A DNA stretch of 54,241 bases from JANMEX01 sp043776635 (GTDB lineage: Bacteria; Pseudomonadota; Alphaproteobacteria; Rhizobiales; Rhizobiaceae): contig JAYVRA010000084.1 in NCBI GenBank assembly GCA_043776635.1, positions 1 to 54,241 of the forward strand, written 5' to 3'. The translations under genes were made by a program, and so were the position numbers. Shown piece by piece: positions 45,690 through 54,241 of this stretch; positions within the stretch are counted from its first letter, which is position 1, and each line of letters begins with the position of its first letter. The notes under the pieces were generated by a model, which was not told where the DNA came from, made no database searches, and saw only the letters and a program-made list of their open reading frames with translations.

Positions 45690-46925
45690 ATGCGAAATCT
45701 TATTTTGGCGGCCGTTATTGTGTTTGGGGGGCTTGGGTGCGCGAGAGCCGATATGGTCGGCGATGCGTTGGCGAATAACCTTTACGCCGGTACGTTACAA
45801 ACAGGTGATAGCGTGCTGGGCGCAATTATTGACAAGGGTGATCCGGCTACATTGTCGCAAGCCCAATCAGCGCGGGGATTGCTGCAATTTGTCAGAGCTG
45901 TCGAGCATCTTAGTCAATCGCTTTATCTCTATGGCCTTGAAACCCATCCAGGCGATGAAATGATGCAGTTGCCGATATTACGGGTTCCGGTTGAGCCAAA
46001 TCCGCATCCGGAAAAAATTGACTACCAAAAATACCGCGCGATTTTGCAAGATCTGTTCGATGATTTGAACCAAGCCGACGCGCAATTGGCACAAGGGGCT
46101 AAAGGTGAGGGCGTGAAGCTGCCACTTGATCTTGCTAAAGTGCGCATCGACATGAATAAGGATGGCAAAGCAAACTCAGAGGAGTCAGTTGGGCTTATGC
46201 TCGAAAAAATCCTACGCAGCCCCACAGGCGGCACTATACCAGACCTGAATTTCAACTTCGACAAGGCTGATTTGCTTTGGCTACGTGGGTATATTCAGTT
46301 TCTCACCGCCTCAGCTGAGTTTGGCTTGGCGATAGATTTTGAAGATAGTTTTAACAAGACGGGCCATGCATTTTTCCCGAAATCTGGCCTTCCGATGTCC
46401 GATATTTTGTTGATGCGGTCTCAAAGTATGCGATTTGTCGATAATTCGGTTGGCGATGCTTTGGCTCTTGTGCACCTTATGAATTGGAAAGTTTCTGACC
46501 CGCAAAGGTTTGATGATGTGCGTCTGCGTCTCATTAAATTGGCAGAATTAAGCCCGGAAAGCTGGAAGGCCGCACGCGCCGAAACCGATAATGATCGTGA
46601 ATGGTTGCCCAATGCCAAGCAGACCGGCCGATGGGGCGCGATGGCAGTGGATGATGCCACAATCAACGGCTGGCTCGCAGTCGTCAGTGAGTTTAAACAG
46701 GTGCTTGAGGGCACAAAATTAGCGCCGCATTGGCGCTTCGAGCAAGGAATAAACGTCAAGCGTCTATTTCAGGAAACAAAGCGGTTGGACATCGTGTTGC
46801 TGATCGCGGGTGTTGATACGGTTCCGTTTTTGGAATCCGGTCCGATGTCCACCACAGCCGATTGGCATAACCTCACATCACTCTTCAGAGGCAATTTTTT
46901 GGGCTATGCGCTTTGGTTTAATTGA
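45690..46925 (+). CDS. Exported protein with an EF-hand-like loop
   Basis: A 411-residue protein of unknown function. The N-terminus is a signal peptide (ILAAVIVFGGLGCARA before D; a lipobox is not convincing). DMNKDGKANSEE near residues 154-165 has the calcium-loop pattern D-x-N-x-D-G-x-x-x-x-E-E. The rest is helical with Trp-rich stretches (DLLWLRGYIQFLTASAEFGL). I recall similar hypothetical proteins in Rhizobiales but no function. It stands alone between the hppA terminator and the convergent bamE. Calcium binding is an inference from one motif. Confidence 0.75.
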   Translation: MRNLILAAVIVFGGLGCARADMVGDALANNLYAGTLQTGDSVLGAIIDKGDPATLSQAQSARGLLQFVRAVEHLSQSLYLYGLETHPGDEMMQLPILRVPVEPNPHPEKIDYQKYRAILQDLFDDLNQADAQLAQGAKGEGVKLPLDLAKVRIDMNKDGKANSEESVGLMLEKILRSPTGGTIPDLNFNFDKADLLWLRGYIQFLTASAEFGLAIDFEDSFNKTGHAFFPKSGLPMSDILLMRSQSMRFVDNSVGDALALVHLMNWKVSDPQRFDDVRLRLIKLAELSPESWKAARAETDNDREWLPNAKQTGRWGAMAVDDATINGWLAVVSEFKQVLEGTKLAPHWRFEQGINVKRLFQETKRLDIVLLIAGVDTVPFLESGPMSTTADWHNLTSLFRGNFLGYALWFN

Positions 46926-46987
46926 TGGATTAAAAACGTTACTGGATTGGATCATCCGCAATTGCATGGCGGATGATCAGGGCAAAT

Positions 46988-47509
46988 TTAATAAGCTCCG
47001 CCGTTATTATCTTTGATATTTGGCACGCCGCCTCTGCCAAGGCCGGAAAGTATTTGCCCGATAAACGTCAAATCCTTGCCACCCGTTGGCGTTACGCGCT
47101 TGATAAACTCAAACACTTTGCCATCCTTCAGTCCATAATTAGCGATGTTTGAAACTGTTCCATCGGCGCCAAAATAGATCGCTAGCACACGTTGGTCAGT
47201 CACATGAGATTGCATAAAAGCAACCGGGCGTTTGCGGGTCTGTGAAATGTAATAAAAAACCTCATTGTCAAGGGTATTGATTGTGGAAGGCGTGCCGAGC
47301 GATAGCAACACTTGTTCACGGCTGGAGCCAACAGGAACTGCTGCAAGAGATTGCTCGTCTACCAGGTAGCCTTGATTGATGGTTTCGGATGGCTTGGATA
47401 ATTCCATGGATTGGCATCCCCCAACCAACATCGTCAAGGTGATGAGGGACGCACTCGTAAAGTGGCGCGGCAATATGTTTCGCTTGAAATCGTAACTGAA
47501 CAAGATCAT
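46988..47509 (-). CDS. bamE: Outer membrane assembly lipoprotein BamE
   Basis: A 173-residue protein of the SmpA/OmlA family. The lipobox LVGGC at about residues 28-32 predicts a lipid-anchored N-terminus. Core motifs: QSLAAVPVGSSREQVLLSLG (the conserved helix), STINTLDNEVFYYIS, and RVLAIYFGADGTVSNI. It helps the BAM complex insert outer-membrane proteins. ATG 47509 directly abuts its ribosome binding site (AAGGGAG), which is too close; TTG two codons later would be better placed. It diverges from the CBP3 gene, a common alphaproteobacterial arrangement. Confidence 0.9.
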   Translation of the reverse strand: MILFSYDFKRNILPRHFTSASLITLTMLVGGCQSMELSKPSETINQGYLVDEQSLAAVPVGSSREQVLLSLGTPSTINTLDNEVFYYISQTRKRPVAFMQSHVTDQRVLAIYFGADGTVSNIANYGLKDGKVFEFIKRVTPTGGKDLTFIGQILSGLGRGGVPNIKDNNGGAY

Positions 47510-47618
47510 CTCCCTTAAGGCCCGCAGGCTGGACCTCTAACCATACTTTCGGTAAACCAGCTTGATGCCCGATGCAATGTTTCAAACGCATCTGTTAATC
47601 ATTTGAAAGGCTCCATCG

Positions 47619-48161
47619 TTGTTTTTTTTCAAACTTTTTTCCCGCAAAACCAAGGTCAACGAAGCTATTGTAGTTCGCACCTATGAGACAATCGTGGCGG
47701 CGGCGCGGCAGCCAGAGTATTTTTCTGATTGGCATGTCCCCGATACAGCTCTTGGCCGATTTGAATCGCTTTCGCTGCACATGATACTTTTTTTGCGCCG
47801 TGCGAAATCTGCCTCGCAGCCGTTGCGTGAATTGGGACAGGAAGTAGTCGAGGAATTCTTCAAAGACGTGGATCATTCATTACGGGAACTAGGTATAGGT
47901 GATGCAGGCGTGCCAAAGCGCATGAAAAAACTTGCGAAAATGTTTTATGGCCGCGCTGAAACATATGACCATGCCATTGCTAATAACGACAGTTTATTGC
48001 TTGCCGAAGCTTTGCGGCGGAATATAAGCCCTGAGCACAAAGCATGGGGTGAGGCTGCGCAGCTCTGCACTCATGTTTTTCATGTGATTGACAGTTTGAA
48101 CGCACAGAGTGACGAGGCAATCATAATGGGCAATCTTTCGTTTCCAATGGCGATACTTTGA
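47619..48161 (+). CDS. Ubiquinol-cytochrome c chaperone (CBP3-type)
   Basis: A 180-residue protein of the CBP3/ubiquinol-cytochrome c chaperone family. Diagnostic segments: ALGRFESLSLHMILFLRRA, LGQEVVEEFFKDVDHSLREL and KKLAKMFYGRAETYDHAI. In mitochondria the relative helps assemble cytochrome b of complex III; a similar role is inferred here. The start is TTG 47619, eight bases after GAAAGG; no in-frame ATG is near. A DUF177 gene follows after 32 bases. Confidence 0.88.
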   Translation: MFFFKLFSRKTKVNEAIVVRTYETIVAAARQPEYFSDWHVPDTALGRFESLSLHMILFLRRAKSASQPLRELGQEVVEEFFKDVDHSLRELGIGDAGVPKRMKKLAKMFYGRAETYDHAIANNDSLLLAEALRRNISPEHKAWGEAAQLCTHVFHVIDSLNAQSDEAIIMGNLSFPMAIL

Positions 48162-48193
48162 GATAATGAGCGCTACAATTACGAGGCGTTATC

Positions 48194-48742
48194 ATGAAAT
48201 CAGAGACTAGTTTACCCTTTAGCCATTTCGTCAGCGTTGCGCGCTTGCCACGGAGCGGAATGCCATTGAAACTTGTGGCAACGGAAAAGGAATGTGCTGC
48301 TCTGTCCAAGGCTCACGATCTATTGGGCGTTTCGTCATTCACAGCAAACCTGCTGGTCACCTCGTGGCGCGGTGAGGGTGTAAAGGTGAAAGGTGTTGTT
48401 TCAGCAAAGATCATGCAAGCTTGCGGCATCACATTAGAGCCAATTGATGCGCACGTTTACAATGATTTTGAGGCAACGTATGTGCCTGAAGGCTCAAAGA
48501 TGGCCGTTACCAAGGCGGATGAAAATGGTGAAATTTTAATCGACTCGGAAGGGCCTGATGCTCCTGAAACTTTTGCTGGCGAAAGGCTCGATGTTGGTCA
48601 AGTTGCGGAAGAGTTTTTCGAATTAGGCATTGATCCTTATCCTCGTAAGGCGGGTGCTGCGTTTGAGAGTGACATCGATAATTCTAAGGAGTCGGCAAAA
48701 GTCTCGCCATTTGCCAAACTTATTCACTTACAGGAAAAGTAA
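48194..48742 (+). CDS. DUF177 (YceD) family protein
   Basis: A 182-residue protein of the DUF177/YceD family, in E. coli linked to 23S rRNA processing. Seen: LPFSHFVSVARLPRSGMPL, LVTSWRGEGVKVKGVVSA, and the C-terminal GERLDVGQVAEEFFELGIDPYPRKAG, the strongest family signature. The Cys pair of many YceD proteins is replaced, as usual in this class. rpmF, which often follows yceD, is absent; plsX comes next, 110 bases on. Confidence 0.85.
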   Translation: MKSETSLPFSHFVSVARLPRSGMPLKLVATEKECAALSKAHDLLGVSSFTANLLVTSWRGEGVKVKGVVSAKIMQACGITLEPIDAHVYNDFEATYVPEGSKMAVTKADENGEILIDSEGPDAPETFAGERLDVGQVAEEFFELGIDPYPRKAGAAFESDIDNSKESAKVSPFAKLIHLQEK

Positions 48743-48852
48743 TTCCTCGTGCCGCAATTTTGTGCGATTCGCATTGTTTGAATTGATAAGTACGCTAAAA
48801 AGGACTGATGCTGTGGCATGTTGTTGCAATTAAAATACGGGACGGCGAATAC

Positions 48853-49923
48853 GTGACGAAGATTTCAATTGATGCGATGGGCGGGGACTTTGGTCCATCA
48901 GTTACCATACCGGGTGCCGCAGTCGCGCTAGAGCGATATCCCGAAACGTCTTTTGTTTTTTACGGGAAAGAGTCGGAAATAACGCCGATATTAGCGAAAT
49001 ATTCGGCTCTGATGTCTGCCTCGAGGGTTGTCCAATGCGATGTGTCTGTTTCCATGCAGGATAAGCCAAGTCAGGCGCTGCGTCAGGGTCGATGGAAGTC
49101 GTCCATGTGGAAGGCGATTGAAGCTGTAAAAACCAATGAGGTGGATGCCTGCATCTCTGCCGGCAACACTGGTGCGCTTATGGCTATGTCTCGCTTTTGT
49201 CTGCGCACGATGGCCCGTGTCGAGCGCCCGGCGATAGCTGCGATTTGGCCAACGCTGCGCGGCGAAAGCATTGTACTGGACGTTGGAGCCACGATCGGTG
49301 CTGATGCGCAGCAACTCGTCGATTTTGCTGTGATGGGCGCTGCCATGTCTAGAGCATTATTTGAAATTGATACGCCGACCGTTGCTCTTCTCAATGTGGG
49401 CGTCGAGGAGATAAAAGGTCAGGAAGAAGTCAAAGAGGCTGGCCGCATGTTGCGTGAAAGCGCGCTAACTACGCTATCCTATAAGGGCTTTGTTGAAGGC
49501 GATGATTTGGGCAAAGGCACAGTAAATGTCGTTGTGACCGAAGGTTTTGCTGGCAATATAGCGCTTAAAACAGCTGAAGGTACCGCCAAGCAAATTGCTG
49601 AATATTTGCGCGCTGCCATGAGCCGCACTTTGCTCGCCAAAATTGGTTATTTCTTTGCCAAGGGCGCTTTCGATCATCTGCGTGAGAAAATGGACCCGCG
49701 AAAAGTAAACGGCGGGGTCTTTCTGGGGCTAAATGGCGTTGTGGTGAAAAGCCATGGGGGAACAGATGCGGAAGGCTTTGCGGCAGCCATTGGTGTAGGC
49801 CGCGATATGGCACGCAACGGGCTACTAAAAAAAATTGAAGCTGACATTAGCGCGTTTCATGCCCGCACTCCATTAACAGCACTGGCGATGGATACGTCTC
49901 CGGCAAAATTAGATGAGGCTTAA
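48853..49923 (+). CDS. plsX: Phosphate acyltransferase PlsX
   Basis: A 356-residue enzyme that converts acyl-ACP to acyl-phosphate for phospholipid synthesis. IDAMGGDFGPSVTIPGA at the N-terminus, CISAGNTGALMAMS, VTEGFAGNIALKTAEG and LGLNGVVVKSHGGTDAEGF are all typical. GTG 48853 is chosen because the protein then begins a few residues before IDAMGGD as in relatives; a frame from 48808 adds 15 unrelated residues. fabH follows with no gap at all, the classic plsX-fabH pair. Confidence 0.95.
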   Translation: MTKISIDAMGGDFGPSVTIPGAAVALERYPETSFVFYGKESEITPILAKYSALMSASRVVQCDVSVSMQDKPSQALRQGRWKSSMWKAIEAVKTNEVDACISAGNTGALMAMSRFCLRTMARVERPAIAAIWPTLRGESIVLDVGATIGADAQQLVDFAVMGAAMSRALFEIDTPTVALLNVGVEEIKGQEEVKEAGRMLRESALTTLSYKGFVEGDDLGKGTVNVVVTEGFAGNIALKTAEGTAKQIAEYLRAAMSRTLLAKIGYFFAKGAFDHLREKMDPRKVNGGVFLGLNGVVVKSHGGTDAEGFAAAIGVGRDMARNGLLKKIEADISAFHARTPLTALAMDTSPAKLDEA

Positions 49924-50901
49924 GTGACAGTTATCAGATCAATTGTTCGCGGCATCGGGTCCGCTGTGCCGAAGCGATTAGTAAAAAATGCCGATTTGGA
50001 AGGTATCGTTGAGACAAGTGACGAATGGATCGTGCAGCGCACAGGAATTGCACAACGCTACATCGCGGGCGAGGGTGAAACTACTGCCTCGCTGGGAGCA
50101 GAGGCGGCACAAAATGCCCTGAATAACGCCCAGCTAAAAGTGGCCGATATTGATATGATTATTCTGGCGACTGCAACTCCAGATAACACATTTCCCTCTA
50201 CAGCGGTGGATATTCAAAATCGCTTGGGTATGACGCACGGATTCGCTTTTGATATCGCAGCCGTATGCACTGGATTTGTCTATGCCATGACGACTGCGGA
50301 TATGTATATTCGCTCAGGCCAAGTCCGACGCGTTATTGTAATCGGCGCGGAGACATTTTCCCGCATTTTGGACTGGAGTGACCGATCAACTTGTGTTTTG
50401 TTTGGAGATGGGGCGGGCGCTGTTATTTTGGAAGCGGGCGAAGGACGAGGCCTTACGTCTGACCGGGGTGTTTTAACCGCAAAACTGCGCTCTGACGGCT
50501 CTCATAAGCAAAAACTATACGTCGACGGTGGGCCATCGACAACGCAAACTGTTGGACATTTGCGCATGGAAGGCCGCGAGGTGTTCAAGCATGCTGTTGG
50601 TATGATCACCGATGTGATAGAGGATTCTTTTGCCGATGCTGGAATTACCGCCGCCGATGTTGATTGGTTTGTACCTCATCAAGCCAATAAGCGTATCATT
50701 GATGCGTCCGCAAAAAAGCTGAGTATCTCCAACGAAAAGGTAGTGATAACCGTTCAATCGCATGGCAACACGTCTGCAGCATCCGTACCCTTAGCATTAT
50801 CTGTCGCGGTAGCGGACGGACGTATCAAGCAGGGAAACCTAATATTACTTGAGGCGATGGGGGGGGGCTTTACGTGGGGTGCAATGTTATTGCGTTGGTG
50901 A
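49924..50901 (+). CDS. fabH: 3-oxoacyl-ACP synthase III
   Basis: A 325-residue condensing enzyme that starts fatty-acid synthesis from acetyl-CoA and malonyl-ACP. The catalytic Cys115 is in AAVCTGFVYAM, the His in VPHQANKRI and the Asn in SHGNTSAASVP. The start is GTG immediately after the plsX stop. ihfA comes next after 91 bases. Complete and normal in length. Confidence 0.96.
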   Translation: MTVIRSIVRGIGSAVPKRLVKNADLEGIVETSDEWIVQRTGIAQRYIAGEGETTASLGAEAAQNALNNAQLKVADIDMIILATATPDNTFPSTAVDIQNRLGMTHGFAFDIAAVCTGFVYAMTTADMYIRSGQVRRVIVIGAETFSRILDWSDRSTCVLFGDGAGAVILEAGEGRGLTSDRGVLTAKLRSDGSHKQKLYVDGGPSTTQTVGHLRMEGREVFKHAVGMITDVIEDSFADAGITAADVDWFVPHQANKRIIDASAKKLSISNEKVVITVQSHGNTSAASVPLALSVAVADGRIKQGNLILLEAMGGGFTWGAMLLRW

Positions 50902-50992
50902 GACAAAACATCAGTGCATTCTTGACCGCACAACTTTGAGCCGCTAACGTGTTATACGCTTTGGTATATATTGTTTTTTGTGGGGATAAATG

Positions 50993-51304
50993 ATGGCCGG
51001 AAAGACTGTAACTCGCGCCGATCTCGCCGAGGCTGTTTACCGCAAAGTTGGCTTGTCCCGCACAGAGTCAGCTGAATTGGTTGAAACGGTCCTTGATCGC
51101 GTTTGTGATGCGATTGTTCGCGGTGATACGGTTAAATTATCATCGTTTGCAACATTCCATGTTCGCGATAAAAGCGAGCGTGTTGGACGTAATCCGAAAA
51201 CTGGAGAAGAAGTGCCAATTTCGCCGCGCCGTGTCATGACATTCAAGGCCTCAAATGTATTGAAGCAAAAAGTGATTAAAGGTAATAGCGCGGACAAAAA
51301 ATGA
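50993..51304 (+). CDS. ihfA: Integration host factor alpha subunit
   Basis: A 103-residue DNA-bending protein of the HU/IHF family. TRADLAEAVYRKVGLSRTES, VKLSSFATFHVRDKSERVGR and NPKTGEEVPISPRRVMTFK match IhfA, including the Pro that intercalates DNA in the arm. ATG 50993 has GGGGA six bases upstream; ATG 50990 is one codon earlier. With IhfB it bends DNA for recombination, replication and transcription. fabH - ihfA - merR order is conserved in Rhizobiales. Confidence 0.94.
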   Translation: MAGKTVTRADLAEAVYRKVGLSRTESAELVETVLDRVCDAIVRGDTVKLSSFATFHVRDKSERVGRNPKTGEEVPISPRRVMTFKASNVLKQKVIKGNSADKK

Positions 51305-51406
51305 TCGGTCGTGTGAGTTCTGAATGATTTAAATGTTGGATAATTTCCAGTAAACGTTTGAAATAGCAGCGAATCAAGTTTATTTTTTTGGGGATAATAT
51401 GTCGAC

Positions 51407-51976
51407 ATGGACAAAAGCCCGGATGCATTTCGAACGATCAGCGAGGTCGGTGAGGATCTTGATCTCCCCCAGCACGTGCTGCGTTTTTGGGAAACGCGAT
51501 TCATTCAAATCAAGCCTCTAAAACGCGGTGGCGGTCGGCGTTATTACCGTCCTGCGGACGTTGAATTACTAAAGGGCATTCGTACACTTTTGTATGATCA
51601 AGGTTATACTATCAAAGGCGTTCAACGCCTGATCAAAGATAATGGTAATCAGTTTGTCATAGCGCTTGGCTCCGGTGATGTTGCGGCGGCGGAAGAGATC
51701 GCCCAGCAGCGCCAAGTTCAGCAAGCGGCTGAACAGGTGCAAGCTCTTGCGGCAAAAAAGCCAGTTATGCCGGCTTTTGATCCCGAAGACGATGCGTTGG
51801 TTGGTGCCCCTAAGTTTTCTGCTGCACGGCGCTTCTTTGGTCTTGCAGGCAAGGGTGAGGATGGTGGCCCGATCGGTTCAGATCAAGAGGCTTTGGCCAA
51901 AGACAACCGCGCCTTACTGCAGGAAGTGTTGTTTGATCTGCTTGAATGCAAAAGACTGCTTGACCAAATCCGGTAA
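51407..51976 (+). CDS. MerR-family transcriptional regulator
   Basis: A 189-residue protein. Residues 8-76 form a MerR winged helix (FRTISEVGEDLDLPQHVLRF, RRYYRPADVELLKGIRTLLYD). The middle is Ala/Gln-rich and disordered in appearance, and the C-terminal end (LQEVLFDLLECKRLLDQIR) is a predicted coiled coil. There are no effector-binding Cys, so it is not a metal sensor. The target is unknown; genes of this type regularly follow ihfA in alphaproteobacteria. The ATG lies 12 bases after GGGGA, slightly far. Confidence 0.85.
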   Translation: MDKSPDAFRTISEVGEDLDLPQHVLRFWETRFIQIKPLKRGGGRRYYRPADVELLKGIRTLLYDQGYTIKGVQRLIKDNGNQFVIALGSGDVAAAEEIAQQRQVQQAAEQVQALAAKKPVMPAFDPEDDALVGAPKFSAARRFFGLAGKGEDGGPIGSDQEALAKDNRALLQEVLFDLLECKRLLDQIR

Positions 51977-51994
51977 TCTTTTTTTGCATTACAC

Positions 51995-52022
51995 TTGACC
52001 CTGCTATACGCCCGTTTATAGA
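51995..52022 (+). promoter_or_regulatory. Promoter of tRNA-Pro
   Basis: TTGACC (51995-52000), 16-base spacer, TATAGA (52017-52022), about 11 bases before the tRNA. Confidence 0.7.
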
Positions 52023-52033
52023 TGACTTTGGTT

Positions 52034-52110
52034 CGGAGTGTGGCGCAGCCCGGTAGCGCACTTGTCTGGGGGACAAGGGGTCGTGGGTTCGAATCCCGCC
52101 ACTCCGACCA
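52034..52110 (+). tRNA. tRNA-Pro (GGG anticodon)
   Basis: Seventy-seven bases; acceptor CGGAGTG/CACTCCG, anticodon loop CTGGGGG (anticodon GGG), T-loop TTCGAAT, encoded CCA. Decodes CCC and CCU. Accessory-looking DNA begins beyond it. Confidence 0.97.
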
Positions 52111-52224
52111 AAATCACTCCTTAGCAATAGTCGCACATATAGAATGAGATTTTTGCTCGACTTCTTTGATTAGTCGACTGGCTGTAATGAAAACCACACA
52201 CACATTTGGGACGATGCGCTAATA

Positions 52225-53850
52225 TTAGGCATCAGGTAAACCGCAGAATGCATCAACTGGGCTGACACCCTCGAAAGGTTTATTACCGTAAAGTTTTTGA
52301 ACGACGGCTTCTTGAGCATCATCCAAGATCGACCAAGCATTGATATAGGCAGGCACACGCGGCGCATCAAACAAATAATAAGGATGTCCAAATGAAATCA
52401 TCACTGTGGGAATTTCGTGCCAAAAGCGCATCATAGCTTCTTGAAAACCGCCGTGCCCGCGTTTCCAATCAATGTAGAGCCGCGATTTGGTGGGCGATGG
52501 TTCTACCGCAAAAGTATAAAGTGGAAGATCAGTGTCGTGCACTGTGGGCAAGTTTTCGGCATCAAAGGCTCGAACATCAAAGCCTCGTTTAGTCAGCGAT
52601 TCGGTGAACCCTTCAGATTTTCAGTTGGCATAAAGGGCAGCATTGGCGCTTTACCGTTGTCGATCAGCACGATCAGCTTGTGCTTGTCAGGATTGACAGG
52701 CAATGTGCTACGTATATCTTTGGCCAAGCAGATTGATTTGGATGTTGTTTTCCTTGAAAGCGCGATGCCTTCTGGCATACGTAGACTATCACAGACGATC
52801 CCTACCGTTGTCATACGCTCATCAATAGTCTTTTTATGGAGACCCAGTGCAGCTTTTAATCCAAGTGTGCGGGTAAGTGCCGCTTCCAGTCTGTCCTTGC
52901 TAATTGTTCCGTTCTCGCAGGCTTTAATTGCCGCCTCGCAATCGCGCTGAAAATCGTTGCTGAACAAAAATACGTCGCAGCCGTTGCGAATAATATTCAC
53001 GGCATTCGTATCACTATTGGCCCATGAGCCAAGCCCTGCCATAGGCGTGGCATCGGATGTAATCAGGCTAATAAAGCCTGGATGTCCGCGCAGCAAGTCC
53101 TCATTGAGCGTATGGGATACTGAAGCGGGGCCATATCGCTCTACGCTTTAGGCACGCCTGCGCGTTCCATCCATGCCGGGAACGCGATGTGGGCCGACAT
53201 GACGCTCATGACTCCGGCATCGACCATTGCACGATAGATGCGTCCAAAGCTTACTTCCCAGTCCTCAACAGAGAGCGGGTTTATTGTTGTAACTAAATGC
53301 TGGTCGCGCTGATCCATGCCTTCAATTGGCCAATGCTTGGCCGTGGCAGCAAAGCCACCAGCCTGCAAAACCTGAAATGTGTCACTGCCTGCGCGATGAT
53401 CGTATCAATATCAGATCCGTAGGTGCGTGTGCCAACCACGGCGCTTTGGAAATTTTTATTGATATCCACTACTGGTGTGAATGACCAATTGTAACCAAAT
53501 CCCCGGCTTTTTTTACCATCACTTCAAGTGAGTGGCGTTACAGTTCCGCATCGTTGGCTGCAGCAAGTCCGAGTTGGTTCTGCATATCTGTGAAGGTGGA
53601 TGGGGCCATGCCGCCGCCCTCCAGATTGCCTGTGATAAATGGCGGAACTGAGGATTGTTCCAATACGTGTCGTGTCGCCGCTCCACGACTTCTCAATATT
53701 ATCGCCCATAAACCGGCGCACACCGCCCGGCTTTTGCGCCATAATCCCCTCTATGGCTGAGAGGTCATCACCCATGGAAATTTGCACAAATAATTGCCGG
53801 ACACTGTCTTCAAGTGTCAACGAGGTGCGGGTTTTTTTGACACATGACAT
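52225..53850 (-). pseudogene. Glycoside hydrolase family 3 (beta-N-acetylhexosaminidase-like), multiply frameshifted
   Basis: On the minus strand, successive pieces in different frames line up as one GH3 enzyme: LTLEDSVRQLFVQISMGDD and RFMGDN (from 53850); PPFITGNLEGGGMAPSTFTD (to a TAA at 53538); FGYNWSFTPVVDINKNFQSA (53510-53385); ATAKHWPIEGMDQRDQH (53368-53141, the NagZ-like KH motif); ISLITSDATPMAGLGSW (53130-52593, with the likely nucleophile Asp); and FDVRAFDAENLPTVHDTDLP to the end at 52225. At least five breaks: near 53665, 53538 (stop), 53505, 53380, 53145 and 52600. Inactive as read. Each piece keeps family residues, so decay is recent, or the region has sequencing errors. Confidence 0.85.
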
Positions 53851-53993
53851 CGCCTCATCATCAAGGTTGAATGGCTTAAGCCTGAGTTAATCCAGTACAG
53901 ACCCTAATGCTTTCAACAAATGAGAAGATTTTACATAAAACTACGTAGACAATTTTCCGTCAATGTATGTTGAAACACAAGCCGTTTCTAACG

Positions 53994-54241
53994 CTATTGT
54001 CCGCGTCCTCTGATCATAACAACAACGGTCTCGCAGGCGATGGAGAAGTCAGTTTTCAGCCAAGACCAAAAAGTATCAATCCGTGCCGCATAGGCATGGT
54101 CCCAGCCGACCTTGCTGCGAACATCTTCAACAGTTTCATCATAGCCCTGTTTGACTTGCGCCAACCCCGTAATGCCTGGAAGAACACTATAGGTTCTCTC
54201 GCTATAGAGCGGAATTGTGCCTTCAAGTTTGGAGAAAAACT
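53994..54241 (-). CDS. Bacterial sugar transferase, C-terminal part (partial)
   Basis: The frame enters from the right edge and ends at TAG 53994-53996, giving 81 residues. YSVLPGITGLAQVKQGYDE and VGWDHAYAARIDTFWSWLKT are the C-terminal signatures of the sugar transferase family (PF02397; undecaprenyl-phosphate glycosyl-1-phosphate transferases such as ExoY). These start exopolysaccharide or O-antigen repeat units by loading the first sugar on the lipid carrier. The N-terminal membrane part lies outside the window. Its presence suggests a polysaccharide locus to the right. Confidence 0.85.
   Translation of the reverse strand, partial: FFSKLEGTIPLYSERTYSVLPGITGLAQVKQGYDETVEDVRSKVGWDHAYAARIDTFWSWLKTDFSIACETVVVMIRGRGQ

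Overview
The window looks like a chromosomal segment of an alphaproteobacterium of the order Hyphomicrobiales (Rhizobiales), by gene-order and protein resemblance probably near the Brucella/Bartonella/Phyllobacterium side. Evidence: adjacent divK-pleD with a DUF3572 gene beside them, LexA boxes of the alphaproteobacterial type (GAAC-N7-GAAC) in the uvrA/ssb gap, a malic enzyme fused to a phosphotransacetylase domain, a CBP3-type cytochrome bc1 chaperone next to DUF177-plsX-fabH-ihfA-merR, and an Ala at the GyrA position equivalent to E. coli Ser83. Base composition is moderate by eye, with AT-rich gaps.

Layout. 0-0.6 kb: 3' end of tuf with a strong terminator, then tRNA-Trp; secE-nusG, which normally follow, are absent. 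0.7-3 kb: an acetyl-CoA hydrolase/CoA-transferase and a convergent enoyl-CoA hydratase. 3.3-7.4 kb: a complete polyamine-type ABC importer. 7.5-10.4 kb: O-acetylhomoserine sulfhydrylase, a cupin and a convergent cytochrome P450. 10.5-12.7 kb: a secreted repeat protein that stops inside its last domain. 13.2-15.5 kb: clpP (with a heat-shock-type promoter) and clpX. 15.6-25.7 kb: a ParB-like mini-protein, a Met-rich secreted peptide, DUF1003, dinB, DUF3572, divK, pleD, a possible structured RNA, rpmG, MFS, Nudix, DUF983 and rnr.

26-38.8 kb: uvrA and ssb diverge from a shared SOS control region that also holds a promoter followed by a ladder of hairpins (candidate small RNA). Then come marC broken by an amber codon, gyrA, coaD, two cyclophilins, a degenerate 0.6 kb stretch, queA, tgt and DUF4864. 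39-45.6 kb: tRNA-Lys, scoA - unknown small gene - scoB, maeB and a K+-independent-type proton pyrophosphatase. 45.7-52.1 kb: an EF-hand-bearing secreted protein, bamE, CBP3, DUF177, plsX, fabH, ihfA, merR and tRNA-Pro. 52.2-54.2 kb: a heavily frameshifted GH3 glycosidase and the C-terminal end of an exopolysaccharide-type sugar transferase.

Most of the window is core housekeeping: cell-cycle signalling, DNA repair, proteolysis, queuosine, CoA and fatty-acid synthesis. I do not see a complete undescribed defence or mobile system. The most interesting unexplained signals are the promoter-plus-hairpins locus between the two LexA boxes, the unknown gene embedded between the two CoA-transferase subunits, the foldable stretch beside rpmG, the Met-rich exported peptide, and several signs of gene decay (marC, GH3, the truncated repeat protein, the 35.5-36.1 kb remnants).
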